Assembly (NCBI RefSeq): GCF_030811855.1
Contig: NZ_JAUSRN010000007.1
Location: 186,001-250,000 of the forward strand
Reading direction: 5' to 3'
Length of the DNA stretch: 64,000 bases
Origin: Variovorax paradoxus
Lineage (GTDB): Bacteria > Pseudomonadota > Gammaproteobacteria > Burkholderiales > Burkholderiaceae_C
Shown: positions 62,991 to 64,000 of the stretch, piece by piece
Layout: the number at the start of each line of letters is the position of its first letter
Numbering within the stretch: the stretch's first letter is position 1
Notes under the pieces: model-generated
The model's input: the letters and a program-made list of their open reading frames with translations, nothing else
Database searches by the model: none
What the model was told of the DNA's origin: nothing
Translations under genes and position numbers: made by a program

Positions 62991-64000
62991 TCAGCGCTGG
63001 GGCGCCTCGGCCAGGGGCAGGTAGTCGGCCATGGCCAGCATCGACTCGGCCACGTCGACGAGCCGGCGCTTCTGATTCATGGCCGTCTGCAGCAGCATCT
63101 TGTGGGCTTCACCCTCGCTCATCCGACGATGCGCCATCAAGAGGCCCTTGGCGCGCTCGACCAGCTTGCGCTCGTTGAGCGAGGCGCGCACGGTTTCGAG
63201 CTCGTCGCTCATCGCCTGCAGGCGGCGTGATTGCTCCTGGACCATGTCGAGCACCGAGCGCTCCAGGTGCCGGCCGTAAGGGGCGGGCTCCGTAGCCCGG
63301 GTGTCGGTGTGGTCGAAGAAGGCGGCGCCTTCTGCTTGGGGCGCCAGGGTGTCCAGCACTTCCTCGTACCTCTGCAGCTCGCTGCGCGCCTCGGTGGTCT
63401 TGCGGGTGCAGAGCTCGCGCAGGTCGGCGGCCAGTCGGTCCTCGACGGACTTCATGGCGTCGATGCGGCGTGTGCAGCTGTCGAACCAGGCTTGGCTCAT
63501 GCGAGGGTCGGGCGCGGCCGCCGAAGCCGCCTGGGCCGAGGTCACGCTGATGCGGCGCATGCGCTCGATCTCGGCCGTGGCCACGTCGGATTGGCTCTGA
63601 TGCCAAAGCGCCAACACACTGGCGCTCGAGAAATCGATGAAGACCTGGAAGCAGCGCTCCTGCAGTTCGATGAGATGCAGCCATTGCTGGCGCTGCGCCT
63701 CGTCGCGGCGGCCCACGGCCAGCGTGGCGGCGCCGAATGCGCGCTCCTGCCCCGCGAACTCCTTGCCCTGCATGAAATTGAACATCGCGACCAGGAGGCG
63801 CGAGATCTCGGGGTCGGTGGCGCCGTCGGCCGCCTCGAACACCACGGCCAGCAAGCCGGCGACGAGCTTCGCGAAAGCCGCGGTGGCTTGCGCGGGCGTC
63901 AGCTCGAGCGCGCTGACGCGGCGGCGCAGGGCGGGCAGGCCGTCGAGTCCGGGAAGCACCCACGCAATGCGGCTGAAGAGACGGGCGCTATTGCCCGCAG
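62991..64000 (-). CDS. nasR: NasR-type nitrate-responsive antiterminator (NIT-ANTAR), partial
   Basis: 337 codons in view; the N-terminus lies beyond the right edge, because the frame stays open to base 64000. A long helical NIT (nitrate-sensing) region spans most of the visible part. The C-terminal ANTAR domain (LNERKLVERAKGLLMAHRRM, then SEGEAHKMLLQTAMN) ends the protein. Upstream of, and on the same strand as, nrtABD, whose leader has an ANTAR-type target, so this is the likely antiterminator. A GTG at 63959 could start a shorter form but the sequence before it looks coding. Confidence 0.88.
   Translation of the reverse strand, partial: AGNSARLFSRIAWVLPGLDGLPALRRRVSALELTPAQATAAFAKLVAGLLAVVFEAADGATDPEISRLLVAMFNFMQGKEFAGQERAFGAATLAVGRRDEAQRQQWLHLIELQERCFQVFIDFSSASVLALWHQSQSDVATAEIERMRRISVTSAQAASAAAPDPRMSQAWFDSCTRRIDAMKSVEDRLAADLRELCTRKTTEARSELQRYEEVLDTLAPQAEGAAFFDHTDTRATEPAPYGRHLERSVLDMVQEQSRRLQAMSDELETVRASLNERKLVERAKGLLMAHRRMSEGEAHKMLLQTAMNQKRRLVDVAESMLAMADYLPLAEAPQR

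Overview
The window is about 64 kb of GC-rich, densely packed chromosomal DNA. Gene content suggests a betaproteobacterium of the Comamonadaceae, most like Variovorax: mutS beside an Anbu proteasome-type protease, Bug/TctC receptors, rpsU-yqeY, tldE/pmbA-darP, a Burkholderiales-style nitrate assimilation cluster, and short palindromic repeats that encode PLPxxGEG-type peptides. The genus is inferred from this content, not from a marker-gene comparison. I saw no rRNA, tRNA, CRISPR array, transposase or prophage. Most long overlapping open frames are shadows created by the high GC3.

Layout. 1-6.3 kb: 5' end of an Anbu protease, mutS, an unknown protein, corA, a palindromic repeat, and a PadR regulator plus siderophore-interacting ferric reductase pair like E. 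coli YqjI-YqjH. 6.9-13 kb: a CHASE-PAS-GAF-GGDEF-EAL protein, then an accessory-looking patch with a DUF1399-type protein carrying nine tandem 12-residue Trp-Cys repeats, a patatin-like lipase and an alpha/beta hydrolase. 13-17 kb: two Bug receptors and a sulfatase, divergent from a MarR regulator with an operator-like inverted repeat between them. 17-24.4 kb: DUF418 protein, MscS channel, FUSC exporter, suhB, trmJ, cysE. 24.4-29.4 kb: cadR/cadA metal efflux, a CPA2 antiporter and an SDR protein. 29.4-41.9 kb: housekeeping genes (mog, darP, pmbA, yqeY, rpsU, baiN) mixed with transporters, regulators and enzymes. 42-46.7 kb: a PotABCD-type ABC transporter interrupted by a large inverted repeat and preceded by a sigma-54-like promoter.

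46.7-64 kb is a nitrogen-assimilation region. On the minus strand lie narK; then nirB, a periplasmic double-PilJ protein, nirD, nasA, ybiB and cobA; and nrtA-nrtB-nrtD behind a NasR-type (NIT-ANTAR) antiterminator that runs off the right edge. On the plus strand, inside this set, are a PP2C phosphatase-Ser/Thr kinase fusion and a second ANTAR protein fused to a double PilJ module. The leaders of narK and nrtA both start with a near-consensus sigma-54 promoter followed by a hairpin with an A1/G4 hexaloop, the hallmark of ANTAR targets. The nrtA leader also ends in a strong intrinsic terminator. I read this as nitrogen limitation (sigma-54) plus nitrate (ANTAR antitermination) jointly opening nitrate uptake and reduction, with CobA supplying siroheme for NirB.

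The items most worth a second look are the Trp-Cys repeat protein, the ANTAR-PilJ fusion with its periplasmic PilJ partner, the two leader RNAs, the kinase/phosphatase lying antisense between narK and nirB, and a palindromic repeat sitting in frame inside nrtB.
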